Assembly (NCBI RefSeq): GCF_018129985.1
Contig: NZ_JAFCKT010000020.1
Span: 1 to 64,000 of the forward strand
DNA: 64,000 nt
Origin: Bradyrhizobium sp. SZCCT0148
GTDB lineage: Bacteria > Pseudomonadota > Alphaproteobacteria > Rhizobiales > Xanthobacteraceae
Reading direction: 5' to 3'
Position 1 is the first letter of the stretch, and each line of letters begins with the position of its first letter. The translations under genes were made by a program, and so were the position numbers. The notes below the pieces were generated by a model. It was given only the letters and a program-made list of their open reading frames with translations. It did no database searches and was not told the origin of the DNA. Below are positions 52,696 to 61,843 of the stretch, in pieces.

Positions 52696-52995
52696 ATGCT
52701 GACGCGCTTCATTGCCGACGGCCGCGTCAAGATCGATTCCAACGTCGTCGAGCGCGCTATCCGCCCAATCGCGCTCGACCGCAAGAACGCCCCGTTCGCT
52801 GGCTCGGATGGCGGCGGCGAACACTGGGCCGTCATCGCCTCATCGATCGAACCCGGCAAGCTCATCGGCATCGAACCCCACGCCTATCTCGCCGACGTCA
52901 TCACCCGCATCGTCAACGACCTCCCCAACAGCCAGATCGACGAACTGCTACCCTGGGCCTATCTCGCTACCCAAGAACGCTGGCGCGTGGCCTGA
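52696..52995 (+). pseudogene. IS66-family transposase, C-terminal remnant
   Basis: About 99 codons. ADGRVKIDSNVVERAIRPIA, KNAPFAGSDGGGEHWAVIAS, ADVITRIVNDLPNSQIDELL and PWAY are the C-terminal part of IS66 transposases. The catalytic DDE core and the N-terminus are missing. It abuts the small-RNA terminator at 52693, so a deletion or rearrangement end lies there. Confidence 0.9.
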
Positions 52996-53340
52996 GAACA
53001 TCGCTTACCGTTAAATTAATGAGGTTCGATCAGTCCTGCCGGGATCGCCACCTAAAACTCATAATTATCAAAGGCATTTTCCCCAATCGTGCGATTGATC
53101 AACGCGATGTTTAACGAGAAACAAATGCGGGGAAATGCCGGCTTTTGCGATGATTGAGGCACAAAAACCCCGGAGCGTTTCCGCTTTTCGAAACGGTGGG
53201 CGCTGGTGCACCAGCGTCGAATTCTTATTTGGCGGGCATGCGTATCGCGTTCGAATTCTGCCTGCCGACGTCTGCCAAGTTGGTCCCTGTCGGCCCCCAC
53301 TGAATCCAATAAATCAAATATTACGGCTATCGCCTGCGCG
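52996..53340. other. AT-rich intergenic stretch with a 16-bp palindrome
   Basis: 345 bp. CGCTGGTGCACCAGCG at 53201-53216 is a perfect palindrome and could be a protein binding site. No gene is supported. It is just downstream of the broken LuxR gene. Confidence 0.4.
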
Positions 53341-53393
53341 TTAAGCGCAACGGCAACGTTGAAGAACTGCGTCGGGATGCCGAGGGCATCGCC

Positions 53394-54132
53394 TCAAGAT
53401 GCAGAGGTTCTTCCATACGATTTGCCGGCAAGCAGACTGACTAATTCCAGCTTGTCGCCTCGTGCCAGTCTTCGCGAGAACAGCCTTTACTTGGATCCCT
53501 ACTGTGGCCACGCTGACTTTGGGCGCCTGGGCTAGATCGTCGATATTCAAAGCGCTGCCTATTCCGTGTGTTACCCGTGCCTCTGCGGGAGTTAAGTCGA
53601 ACAGGCCCTGCAAGATTTCTGCACCGGGCACACTGGCCTGCTCAAGGGGCGTTACAAGCACGATAGCCGAAGTGTCGAGAAATATGTCGTGCACTAGACC
53701 GCGCACTGGCAGCAAATGGACAATAATTAGGGGCAGGTAGTCGTTTGATGGCAATGGAATGGAGCCGACATTTCGCTCTGAAGCTCTTCCGGCTACAGCC
53801 TCAACCGCTGCCGCAAACAGCTCGTCTGCGCGGCGGTCAACCAGTCGCAGCCGCTCAGAACGATCCTGGAAGACTTTTGGGAGCAATCTTTCAAATGATT
53901 TATTTGCCGCCCGCAGCTTACCGCTAGGAGGGATAACCGCTCCCGGAATGTCCAAGGCCTCCAATAGGCTGACCACTGCCCAAGCGCGCTGCAAACCAGC
54001 TCGCATCGAAAGCAAGGCAGCTCGCGCTAAGTGAGGTCGTAAGGGATCCAGCCTTAGGCAATCCTCCCGCGAGAATGGTCCCGTTTGGAAACGTCGCTCT
54101 ATACTGTAGATGGCGACCTCTCCGGTGGGCAT
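53394..54132 (-). pseudogene. LuxR-family regulator, N-truncated and frameshifted
   Basis: The frame from 54132 runs through FDLTPAEARVTHGIGSALNI, SVATVGIQVKAVLAKTGTRR, a LuxR HTH of the kind ending many Bradyrhizobium regulators. The expected end RQAELVSLLAGKSYGRTSAS is split: after RRQA one extra G (about 53452) shifts the frame, and the shifted frame gives LVSLLAGKSYGRTSAS then a stop at 53394. Relatives are about 100 residues longer at the N-terminus, so the front is missing at about 54132, where a broken PEP-CTERM gene begins on the other strand. Confidence 0.8.
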
Positions 54133-54140
54133 TGTGATCC

Positions 54141-54593
54141 ATGTTCCCCCGTAACGATGCTTCGGGCAGCTACGGATTCACTACGACTGGTGACGGTCAG
54201 GCCGGGAGCTTTCAATCCTACCTTGGAATAGATGGGCCCGGCGTAGCGGTCTACAGAACGACTGACGTAGAAACCCCAAGCCTTGGGACTTTGAACAGCC
54301 GCTATCTGTTCCAGCCGAACCAGCTCTACCATGTCACAATAATTGCCGAGGGCCCGGCGGGGGTCGGTAACGACCCTGGAACGGCAAGCTTTTGGGCACA
54401 GGTCGATCCGGTATTCAAGATCGATCCCAGCTTTGCCGATGCGGCTAGTTATTCGTTTATCATGAGTGACAGCATCGGAAACACAATCTCTGCTGTTCCT
54501 GAACCTTCAACCTGGGCCATGATGCTGTTAGGCTTTGTCGGGATCGGTGCGACGACATTCCAACGGCGGAAAAGTACGGCTGTACCCGCCTAA
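54141..54593 (+). pseudogene. PEPxxWA-CTERM protein, N-terminally truncated
   Basis: 150 residues with no signal peptide. The C-terminus has [20 protein letters not shown] followed by TTFQRRKS, the PEPxxWA-CTERM sorting signal. WAQVDPVFKIDP and [12 protein letters not shown] resemble the complete protein at 60284-61057 ([22 protein letters not shown]). It probably lost its front where the LuxR fragment joins, 8 bp away. Confidence 0.75.
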
Positions 54594-54805
54594 GGCAAGG
54601 CCCGCGTTTGAAAAGGCGACGTGCGCAAGCCGATAAACCCGAGACGACCATTATGGAGCGCGGGCACGAGGTCAACATTGGCCATTCGGCCACGTCCCTA
54701 CGGCTGTGACCGGAATAGTTGAGAGCGGAATTGATGAATTGATGGCGGCCTCATCCTGGCCGATGGTGACGATAGATGGAAAGATTGCTGCGGGCTTCAG
54801 TAGGG

Positions 54806-57112
54806 CTAGACTATCTCGTACGTTCCATTTGGGTGGTGGATGTAGGACTGCGCGAGATGGTTTTGAGAGTCATAAGTGTAGATCGCGTAGTCGACATTTC
54901 CGGAATAGCTATACCGAGTGTAAAGTGATGAACCGTTGTCGTTTACGACCGTGACGTAGTCCGGTCGACCTTGGGAATCGTAACCCGTGATGGCTTGGCT
55001 CCAAGATTGATTACCGGCGTAGTCGTAGCTCGTGACGAGAGTTACCTCTTTATAGATCGAGGTTGCCTGAAGGCGACCCTGTTCATCGTACGTGGTTACG
55101 GCCATGTTCCAAGGATTGACGTGGTTCGTATTGTAGTCTGTCAAAAACCCTGGCCCAACGTCATTCTTGTCAAAGATTGAGTTTAGTTTGCCTTGGGCAT
55201 CGTAAGTGCGGATCTCGATCGACCATGGAAAAGCGTTCCCAACGTCTTGGGTAGTCGTGGTGGTTCCGCCTGTGGCGTTGGGATCAGAACTAAATTCCAA
55301 AAGCTCGACGTTCCGGACTAGATCAGTTCCTTCTGGGGATCCGGGCCGCAAATCAGTGACATTGAACGATCCATCTGGATTAAGAGACCATCGAAAATTC
55401 TCGGGACTTCCGGAAAAAGCAGCGGTGTCTACACCACCCCCACCGTCGATAGTGTCGCTTCCCGGTCCGCCCGAAAGTCGGTCATTACCGGTGCTTCCCG
55501 TTGAGACGTCAGCGCCAACGCCGCCAACATGGAATTCCTTCCACGCTCCCCAAGCCGTGCCGTCAAATGCGCGGACCCAGAGGTCGTCGGACCCCGAGCC
55601 GCTTTGAAATGTCGTTCCCGACAACTGACCCGCACTAACGTCGATAACTTGACGGGCATCTTTGGCAATTCCGCCGACTACAAAATGGCCGCTTGTCGGA
55701 TCGGTGGTAGCGTCCAAGAGCTGATAAGCTCCAATGCTGTCTCCATCGGCATCGTTGACGTAGAATAGGCTTGATGCCGCGATGTTTTGATTAAGCGTCG
55801 GCGTAACATCGACCGCGCTTACGACTGGCGCGACGTTCGTGGACACATACAAAGCCGTACTTGCGACCATGCCATCGGAGAACTGAAATAGCTCTACGTC
55901 TGAAACGGTGTCCGTTCCGTCGGGAGCCCCGGAGCGCAAATCGACTATCGTAAAAATCTGCGTAGCTGCGTTGTAAGTAACATTGTAGCTAGCCCTCACT
56001 CCGGAATAGACCGCGGTATCTGTGCCAGAACCGCCGAAGATAACATCGTTGCCTCCGCCGCCGGTCATAGTGTCATTGCCCGCGCCGCCGATCAACGTGT
56101 TGGCGATGGCATTCCCGATGAGCGTGTCATTGCCGGAGCCGCCGATGGCATTGTCGATGTAGGAACGCGCATCGCTGTTATAGAGATACGCGTTGTAGAC
56201 ATTACCTGACGCATAATGACCGTCTCCGAGATAGGCCAATTGGTCGGTGGAAAATAGCGACGATGCTCCGGGATTGAGGTTGATCCTCAAGTCCGTTACG
56301 TAGTTCGACAGATCGTAGGTGTCGATACCTCCGCCATCCCAAATGGTCTCAAAGATACGATTAGCAGCCCCGCCTATACCGTCACCCGGCATTGGCTGGC
56401 CAACACCATTGATAAATTCCTGTCCAGTCGTCGGGTTCCACGTGTACATCGTGTTGCCGCTCTGGGTCGCAAAGTTCGCGCCGTACATAGTTTGCAAAGC
56501 GAGTATATCGTTTGCCATATACGTTTGAACGTAACCGTAGTCCTCGTTTGCGTAGCTCCCCGTCACATCTGCCCCCGCGTAGCTGCGGTAGCTCATGACG
56601 GTGTATTCGAGGTTGTCGTGGGCGGTTGGCAATGCGACATTCGCGACTCCGCCGCCATCCTGGCTGTGCTTGAGGCCAAACGAGTGTCCGAGTTCGTGGA
56701 GCGCGTCGGCGAAGTAGTAATTGCCGAGCGAAGCTTCCGAAAAGTCATAGGTGGTTCCGAACCAAGCGTCGCCACCTTCTGCATAGGCCGGATCAGGCAG
56801 ATAGGCCCACGACGTGGGATTGACGACGGAGGTCTGCGCAATAGCAATATCGGCGTTGTCAGCCCCAGCGAACTGCACAACGAGATTTGTGTAGCTCATC
56901 ACGAGCGAGACCGCATAAATCACGGCAGTTTGAATCGCAGCCGGTACTGCCGAAAAAGACGGATCTGTCGTTTCTCCATAGCCGTAATCGGCGGAATAAT
57001 TGAGAGGTGAGTCGGGAAAGCTGTAAGTCACTATCCCCGACCAGGCCGTACCGCCCAGCAAGCCATCAATATCCTGATTGCCAGTTGCTGAGACGGAAAC
57101 CACGCTAGCCAT
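54806..57112 (-). CDS. M10 metallopeptidase with RTX repeats and YD-like C-terminal repeats
   Basis: 768 residues from the ATG at 57112. Zinc motif HELGHSFGLKH (H139, E140, H143, H149) and a Met-turn VMSYRSY (M173) identify a serralysin-type M10 peptidase. A glycine-rich RTX zone (GGSGNDTLIGNAIANTLIGG, GNDTMTGGGGNDVIFGG) at about 345-400 binds calcium and normally directs type I secretion. There are two further RTX-like blocks (GSTGNDRLSGGPGSDTIDGG). The last 130 residues carry YD-like repeats (IRTYDAQGKLNSIFDKND, VTTYDEQGRL, ITGYDSQGRP, YTYDSQNHL). No ABC/MFP secretion genes are near. Confidence 0.88.
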   Translation of the reverse strand: MASVVSVSATGNQDIDGLLGGTAWSGIVTYSFPDSPLNYSADYGYGETTDPSFSAVPAAIQTAVIYAVSLVMSYTNLVVQFAGADNADIAIAQTSVVNPTSWAYLPDPAYAEGGDAWFGTTYDFSEASLGNYYFADALHELGHSFGLKHSQDGGGVANVALPTAHDNLEYTVMSYRSYAGADVTGSYANEDYGYVQTYMANDILALQTMYGANFATQSGNTMYTWNPTTGQEFINGVGQPMPGDGIGGAANRIFETIWDGGGIDTYDLSNYVTDLRINLNPGASSLFSTDQLAYLGDGHYASGNVYNAYLYNSDARSYIDNAIGGSGNDTLIGNAIANTLIGGAGNDTMTGGGGNDVIFGGSGTDTAVYSGVRASYNVTYNAATQIFTIVDLRSGAPDGTDTVSDVELFQFSDGMVASTALYVSTNVAPVVSAVDVTPTLNQNIAASSLFYVNDADGDSIGAYQLLDATTDPTSGHFVVGGIAKDARQVIDVSAGQLSGTTFQSGSGSDDLWVRAFDGTAWGAWKEFHVGGVGADVSTGSTGNDRLSGGPGSDTIDGGGGVDTAAFSGSPENFRWSLNPDGSFNVTDLRPGSPEGTDLVRNVELLEFSSDPNATGGTTTTTQDVGNAFPWSIEIRTYDAQGKLNSIFDKNDVGPGFLTDYNTNHVNPWNMAVTTYDEQGRLQATSIYKEVTLVTSYDYAGNQSWSQAITGYDSQGRPDYVTVVNDNGSSLYTRYSYSGNVDYAIYTYDSQNHLAQSYIHHPNGTYEIV

Positions 57113-57292
57113 TGGATAACCCTCAACTCGAACGCTCAGAGCAATGGAGGGACAGTTCATTGAGATCGGGTAAATGGCGTCCCATTCGCATTTGATCTGG
57201 CGTCTCTGCTAGAAGGCGCGTTAACCGTCGATTAACCATGTGCGCTTGGTTAGGTGATGCTTAGTGAAATGGATGCTGAGGTGATTCTAGCA

Positions 57293-57390
57293 ATGCGACT
57301 GATCCGGAAATTCGCATTTGTAGGCATGTTGTTAAGCCTGACACTCCCAGCTGTTGCAGCTGATCCTCCTATGGATACGGGTCCGGCGAC
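57293..57390 (+). pseudogene. 5' part of a small exported protein gene, split by the IS3 element
   Basis: ATG at 57293. Signal peptide MRLIRKFAFVGMLLSLTLPA then VAADPPMDTGPA up to the IS end at 57390. The rest continues in frame at 58631, so the joined gene would encode 78 residues. Only the sequence shows this; family unknown. Confidence 0.65.
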
Positions 57391-57420
57391 TGAGCTGCTG
57401 CCGGTTTGATGGACACCCGG

Positions 57421-58282
57421 TTAAGCTAATTCTACCTTGCGCTCGAACTCAACCGGGCTGAGATAGCCGAGGGTCGAATGCCTGCGGGTCGTGTTGTAAA
57501 ATCGTTCGATGTAGTCGAACACATCGGCTCGCGCCTCGTCTCTGGTCCTGTAGGTTTTGCTCTCCGTCCGTTCGGTCTTGAGCGACGAGAAGAAGCTCTC
57601 CATCGCTGCATTGTCCCAGACGTTGCCGGAACGGCTCATGCTGCAGACGATGCCGTGGTCGGCCATCAAACGCTGGAACTGCTCGCTTGTGTACTGGCTG
57701 CCCTGGTCCGAGTGGTGCAACAGCGCATCCGGCTTACACCGCCGCCAGACTGCCATCAGAAGTGCATCTGTTACGAGCTGTGTCGTCATGGCGGCGCTCA
57801 TCGACCACCCCACTACCCGGCGTGCGAACAGATCGACCACTGCTGCGACGTAGAGCCAGCCCTCGGCCGTCCAGAGATACGTAAAGTCGGCGATCCACTT
57901 CTGGTTCGGCCGCTCGGCGGTGAACTGCCAGTCAAGGAAGTTCGCCGGCACGGCCTCGAGCTGTCGATCGCCGCTGTCCTTCGCCAAGCGCCGGCGTCGC
58001 GGTCGCGCCCGCAAGCCCTGCAGGCGCATCAGTCGCTCGATTTAGTGGAGGCCACAGTCCGCCCCATCGGCGAGCAGATCACGCCACACCCGGCGCGCAC
58101 CATAGGTGCGGTCGCTCGCCATGAAGCTGGCCTTGACCTTGCCGCCGAGCTGTACTGCGGGATCTGGCGCTGGGAGAGCGGTTCAGCCAGGCATGGAAGC
58201 CCGACCGCGACACCCTCAGCGCATCGCATAGCCATGCCACCGGCCAGATCGCCCGGTGCTTCGCGATGAAGACGAACCTCAT
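57421..58282 (-). pseudogene. IS3 OrfB transposase, frameshifted and with an in-frame stop
   Basis: Starts RFVFIAKHRAIWPVAWLCDA in one frame (58282), must shift (between about 58150 and 58080) to reach FMASDRTYGARRVWRDLLAD, then meets an in-frame TAA at 58042-58044 within GLH-stop-IERLMRLQGL. Downstream the DDE domain is intact: WIADFTYLWTAEGWLYVAAV, DALLHHSDQGSQYTSEQFQ, VWDNAAMESFFSSLKTE. Probably inactive unless recoded twice. Confidence 0.88.
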
Positions 58283-58569
58283 GTCGCTTCCTTCGCGAAG
58301 AAGGCTGCGGCCTCTTTTAAGATGTCCCGATCGGCCTTCAGTTTGGCAACCTCACGGCGCAGCCGCTCGATCTGCTGCTGCTCCGGCTTCATCTGTCCGT
58401 GGCCGGGAAAGGCCTGCCCCGGGTCGGCGCCGAACTCTTTCACCTATTTGCGCAGAACGTTCTCGTGAACATCCAGGTCGCGCCCGGCCTGCGCCACCGA
58501 CACCCCACGTTCCCTGACCAGCTTGACCGCCTCGACCTTGAACTCGCGACTGAACTTCCGTCTCTTCAT
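58279..58569 (-). pseudogene. IS3 OrfA (HTH) with a premature stop
   Basis: Starts at 58569 with KRRKFSREFKVEAVKLVRER, a typical IS3 HTH_21 OrfA. A TAG at 58444-58446 replaces the usual Trp codon after VLRK (VLRKW normally). Reading on through gives KEFGADPGQAFPGHGQMKPE and ends with AFFAKEAT, overlapping the orfB start by ATGA. Confidence 0.85.
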
Positions 58570-58630
58570 CGCCCACCTCCGGCTTCATGAAATACCTAAT
58601 CTCGGTGTCCATCAAACCGGCAGCAGCTCA

Positions 58631-58769
58631 TGGCAGCGGAAGCGCAGGCACAACGACCGCTGCCGCCGAGCGCGTACACTCTCTTGAAGGGAGTGGACCG
58701 CTCAGGACACCGGTGCCGCTCGAGTTGTGCTCAATTGCGACCAAGAAACGCCGCAACTGCGAGCGGTGA
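58631..58769 (+). pseudogene. 3' part of the small exported protein gene
   Basis: In frame with 57293-57390: the joined product continues GSGSAGTTTAAAERVHSLEG, SGPLRTPVPLELCSIATKKR, then a stop at 58769. A single Cys near the end. It shows the IS is inserted at codon 33 with the reading frame unchanged when removed. Confidence 0.6.
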
Positions 58770-59012
58770 CGCGCGATGCGCCGAGTGCGGTCAATTGATC
58801 CAACCCCACTTAACCTTAGAAAGTGACGTTAATCCGAAGATCGGCTTGGAGATTGCGAGCGCACCGGGCTACTGCTTGAAGCGCCGGGCGGGACTGGTCT
58901 TTCCCCAAGAAGTTGACCCCAAGACCACGATTTCAATCGTCCGGCACGGGCCGCCAGCGATACGCCCCCAGTCTGGCGGCCCACCCCACACTTTGAGAAG
59001 ATTGGTGCGCGG

Positions 59013-59258
59013 ATGCCGTTCGAAAATCTCTCAGACCACTTCATCATCCACATGTACGAAAGCATCCGCGATGAAGTGAGCGCCGATGCCAGGTCTGGAA
59101 TTCGCCTCGTTGGCGAGCCCGCCAGGGAGCGAGCCGAGGAGCTGCGCCAGGAGATCGAGCGCCGCGGCCTGTTCTGCACGCCAATCGAATGGCCAGAGGA
59201 AAAGATCAGCACTTGTTACCCGGTTCACAGACGCGACACAGCCATCTGGCATGATTAG
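59013..59258 (+). CDS. Small conserved rhizobial protein
   Basis: 81 residues: PFENLSDHFIIHMYESIRDE, GEPARERAEELRQEIERRGL, CTPIEWPEEKISTCY. The helix R-A-E-x-L-R-x-E-I-x2-R is shared with the tiny gene at 63206. Its end overlaps the next start by 8 nt. Function unknown. Confidence 0.62.
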   Translation: MPFENLSDHFIIHMYESIRDEVSADARSGIRLVGEPARERAEELRQEIERRGLFCTPIEWPEEKISTCYPVHRRDTAIWHD

Positions 59259-59448
59259 CGCGCATCCGGAGCCGCGAATGAAGCCGTCGTCGCCTACACT
59301 TACCTTGGCCCAGGTCAGGGCGGTCAAAGAGATCGAACAGCGGCTGGCAGAGCTGGAGCGAAGGCGTGAGTGCATCGAGCGCGCGATGCGCAGCGACGAT
59401 GCGAAGGCCAAGCCGGCTGCACGCAAACGCGCCCACGCCGAGTGCTAG
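59251..59448 (+). CDS. Small coiled-coil protein
   Basis: 65 residues (ATG at 59251; an ATG at 59278 is an alternative). VRAVKEIEQRLAELERRREC and IERAMRSDDAKAKPAARKRA give a helical, charged chain, possibly coiled coil. Overlaps the upstream gene, so cotranslated. Function unknown. Confidence 0.55.
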   Translation: MISAHPEPRMKPSSPTLTLAQVRAVKEIEQRLAELERRRECIERAMRSDDAKAKPAARKRAHAEC

Positions 59449-59452
59449 CCCG

Positions 59453-59698
59453 CTATTGCGACTTGAGCTTGACGGTCTGGTCCATGGTGCGACCGCCCGT
59501 GGTGACGATGCGGTTCTGCACCAGATAGGTCTCCCCCTCCGTGCCGCTTGACGGCAGCGTGCCGCCCAGAGTTCGGCTCGATCGGCAATCATTTGAGCGC
59601 GCAGGTTTCGCGTTGCCGAAATACTGCACTGAAGGCAGAACATCGGAGTGACAAAGCTCACCGCGGATTACCGTTGCAGCAATCATCGTTGCTGTCAC
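59453..59698 (-). CDS. Hypothetical exported protein
   Basis: 81 residues: TATMIAATVIRGELCHSDVL, SVQYFGNAKPARSNDCRSSR, GETYLVQNRIVTTGGRTMDQ. The N-terminus may be the remainder of a signal peptide. Convergent with the small-gene pair. Weak evidence. Confidence 0.4.
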   Translation of the reverse strand: MTATMIAATVIRGELCHSDVLPSVQYFGNAKPARSNDCRSSRTLGGTLPSSGTEGETYLVQNRIVTTGGRTMDQTVKLKSQ

Positions 59699-59751
59699 CG
59701 CAGTAAACAGCTCTAGACCAATCTGATTCCTAAGCTTCCTACGACAGTTGG

Positions 59752-59775
59752 AGACCGCCTACGGACGGTCTTTTT
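59752..59775 (+). terminator. Rho-independent terminator
   Basis: Stem AGACCG / CGGTCT (59752-59757 with 59766-59771), 8-nt loop, followed by TTTT. The closest plus-strand gene ends at 59448. Confidence 0.72.
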
Positions 59776-59910
59776 GTTCGGTGGCGAAGTGGTTTAATCG
59801 GGACTAGAGACGCCAGCGGATGCAAACGTTGCCGGATGGCGTTATCGGGCCGACGAAGCGAATTGCTGGCGGTTGGCGGCGAGGATCTGCGGTTGCTGTC
59901 GCTCGAAGAT

Positions 59911-60150
59911 GCGTAAAACCAATCTCGCAAGGCTGCTCCGCGGTCGCCCCGATGGCATCTTCATCGTGCCGAGCTTGAACGACCCGGGCGCGATACCCGA
60001 GATCACGGAGCGGCTGAACGCATCCTCGCCTTCACAATCGCACAGGCGGCCCAATGCGGGCATGAAGTCTCACTCTACGAGACAGCGGCTGAGCGGGCTA
60101 CGCAGGCCCGCACGATGACACTCGGAGTTCTGCCAGGCGCGTGTACGTAG
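59911..60150 (+). pseudogene. Possible frameshifted reading frame
   Basis: The first frame gives KTNLARLLRGRPDGIFIVPS and LNDPGAIPEITER, then the coherent continuation lies in the next frame: ERILAFTIAQAAQCGHEVSL, YETAAERATQARTMTLGVLP up to a stop at 60150. The shift would lie near 60010-60020. No family recognised, so this is speculative. Confidence 0.35.
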
Positions 60151-60283
60151 GTGTCGACAGGCCCTAACTCTCGATAATGAGGACGCTGCGGGGGACCGAT
60201 AAACCATTAGATGTGCACAAAAAACGACCAAACCGACGGTTGACAAATTGTCGCGCCCTTTGCCAAATTTCAACTTTAATGAA

Positions 60284-61057
60284 ATGGGGGTTACATTGAG
60301 AATTCTATTTTTTAGCAGCTTTGCTGTGGCATCGTTTATCGCTTCGCTGATGTCGGCGAATGCGGAGGTCGTCTCCCTACCGCCCTACTCACTCACAGCC
60401 GCTCCGAACCCTTCCTCCATGGGGTATACGTTAGACGGTTGGGATTACGTGCGGGCGACACCGTCGGTCGGCACCACTTCACTCAGTATTGGCGACAGCT
60501 ATATCTCAACCAGTGTTGGACTTCATCCTTCGCCTTCAATATCAGTGTCTGGTAATGCAAGTGGTGCAAGAGTCTATGGTCTTGTGGAGCTTATCTATTA
60601 TTTCACGATCACGGGTGCTGCGGGAGCCGTGCCAGTAAACATCCAGGCCGCGGGAGGCATCTCAAATTCCAACTGGGAAGCGGCATTTCAAGTAGATTCG
60701 ATCAGTCTATACGACCAAACATCGCCACATGTAGCCGGGCTTGTGAGTGGTGCGGGAGTTCAAAGCTTCAGCATCAATCAAGTCTACAATCTACAAGCCA
60801 ACGAGACCTATCGGGTTTACATGTTGGCAGCCGGTATATCCGACGCCGGCTCGTTCAACGCTTGGGTCGATCCGACATTCACAATCGATCCCGCGTTAGC
60901 CAGCCAGTACAGTCTTTATTTTAGTGACGACATTGGAAACGCGGTTTCGGCCGTTCCTGAACCTTCGACCTGGGCAATGCTGATTCTCGGCTTTGCCGGG
61001 GTTGGCTTCATGACCTATCGTCGGCGCAAACAATCAAACGCAATTAGCATAGCGTAA
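60284..61057 (+). CDS. PEPxxWA-CTERM sorting domain protein
   Basis: 257 residues. Signal peptide ([22 protein letters not shown]), an extracellular beta-rich body ([53 protein letters not shown]) and a C-terminal sorting signal [20 protein letters not shown] then TYRRRK. A TTG at 60296 is another possible start. Such proteins are processed by exosortase; no exosortase gene is in the window. Homologous at its end to the fragment at 54141-54593. Confidence 0.86.
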   Translation: MGVTLRILFFSSFAVASFIASLMSANAEVVSLPPYSLTAAPNPSSMGYTLDGWDYVRATPSVGTTSLSIGDSYISTSVGLHPSPSISVSGNASGARVYGLVELIYYFTITGAAGAVPVNIQAAGGISNSNWEAAFQVDSISLYDQTSPHVAGLVSGAGVQSFSINQVYNLQANETYRVYMLAAGISDAGSFNAWVDPTFTIDPALASQYSLYFSDDIGNAVSAVPEPSTWAMLILGFAGVGFMTYRRRKQSNAISIA

Positions 61058-61078
61058 GCGGCAACACGAGACCGTTTG

Positions 61079-61348
61079 CTAGTTGCAAGGTTGCGGCGGG
61101 GGAGACGACAAACCGGGTCTCTCCAATGCATTTAGTTGGTGAGCTCCCGCGCAGTTCTGTCGACGAACGTCATTCTTTTGGTCAGTGACCGACTTGTCCG
61201 CGGCGCTCGGTGAAAGCCCCTCGCGTTTATTGGGACGTCCATCGACCCGCAGGTCTACAGGGCCATTAGGCTGACGCAGGTCGTTCTGCGCTAAGGCTGG
61301 TAACGAGGCTATCATCAGGCCAAATAGGCAAACAGTGAGCCGACGCAT
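61079..61348 (-). CDS. Small exported protein
   Basis: 89 residues. Signal peptide (RRLTVCLFGLMIASLPALA) then QNDLRQPNGPVDLRVDGRPN, SVTDQKNDVRRQNCAGAHQL and a Pro-rich tail with a final Cys. Convergent with the PEP-CTERM gene. Function unknown. Confidence 0.6.
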   Translation of the reverse strand: MRRLTVCLFGLMIASLPALAQNDLRQPNGPVDLRVDGRPNKREGLSPSAADKSVTDQKNDVRRQNCAGAHQLNALERPGLSSPPPQPCN

Positions 61349-61477
61349 TGGGTTTTCCGAGAGTGAACCATTGCCGCAGGGATAGGCCTCCCATCAAGCA
61401 TTTGTTCCTTATCTGGGAGCCCTCTCGCCCGAAGTAGTTGCAGTGGACGTAGGACCGCAGAGGCGATATCTCAGCGC

Positions 61478-61843
61478 ATGCTTCGTAGATTGCTCGTTAT
61501 GGTCGCTTGGTGCGCCTTGGCGTATATCGCTTATGTTACATTGTCGCCGGTTGAGCTCAGGCCCGAGACCAGCCCTCGCTCCGGAGTTTTTGATCGCTTC
61601 GTGGCCTATGGTCTTCTGGGAGCGTTGTTCGTAGCGGCCTATCCTCGCGACTTCGTGCGTGTGATGACTTTCGTCATTGCCGTCGCAGTTTCGCTTGAGT
61701 TACTGCAGAACCTAACTCCCGATCGCCATGCACGAGCTTTAGATTTTGTCGAAAAAGTCCTTGGAGCACTCGCAGGGGGTAGCCTGGCCAATCTTTTACA
61801 GATGCTAAGGACCAAGTTCAGCCAAAGATGGGAGATCCATTAG
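61478..61843 (+). CDS. VanZ-like small membrane protein
   Basis: 121 residues: LLVMVAWCALAYIAYVTLSP, VFDRFVAYGLLGALFVAAYP, FVIAVAVSLELLQNLTPDRH and ARALDFVEKVLGALAGGSLA. This is the VanZ pattern (four membrane segments, E-x2-Q and RxxxDxxxN-like loop). VanZ-like proteins are often seen beside exopolysaccharide or exosortase genes, which fits the PEP-CTERM neighbours only loosely. Confidence 0.8.
   Translation: MLRRLLVMVAWCALAYIAYVTLSPVELRPETSPRSGVFDRFVAYGLLGALFVAAYPRDFVRVMTFVIAVAVSLELLQNLTPDRHARALDFVEKVLGALAGGSLANLLQMLRTKFSQRWEIH

Larger units (their letters stand above)
57391..58630 (-). mobile_element. IS3-family insertion sequence, 1240 bp, degenerate
   Basis: Terminal inverted repeats of 27 bp, identical, at 57391-57417 and 58604-58630, with TGA...TCA ends. 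It carries orfA and orfB on the minus strand, both disrupted. No target-site duplication is seen: the flanks read GGCGAC on the left and TGGCAG on the right. The flanking host gene can be joined without a gap or overlap. Confidence 0.88.

Noticed and set aside
57385-58636. Target-site duplication of the IS3 element
   Set aside because: The left (GGCGAC) and right (TGGCAG) flanks do not match.
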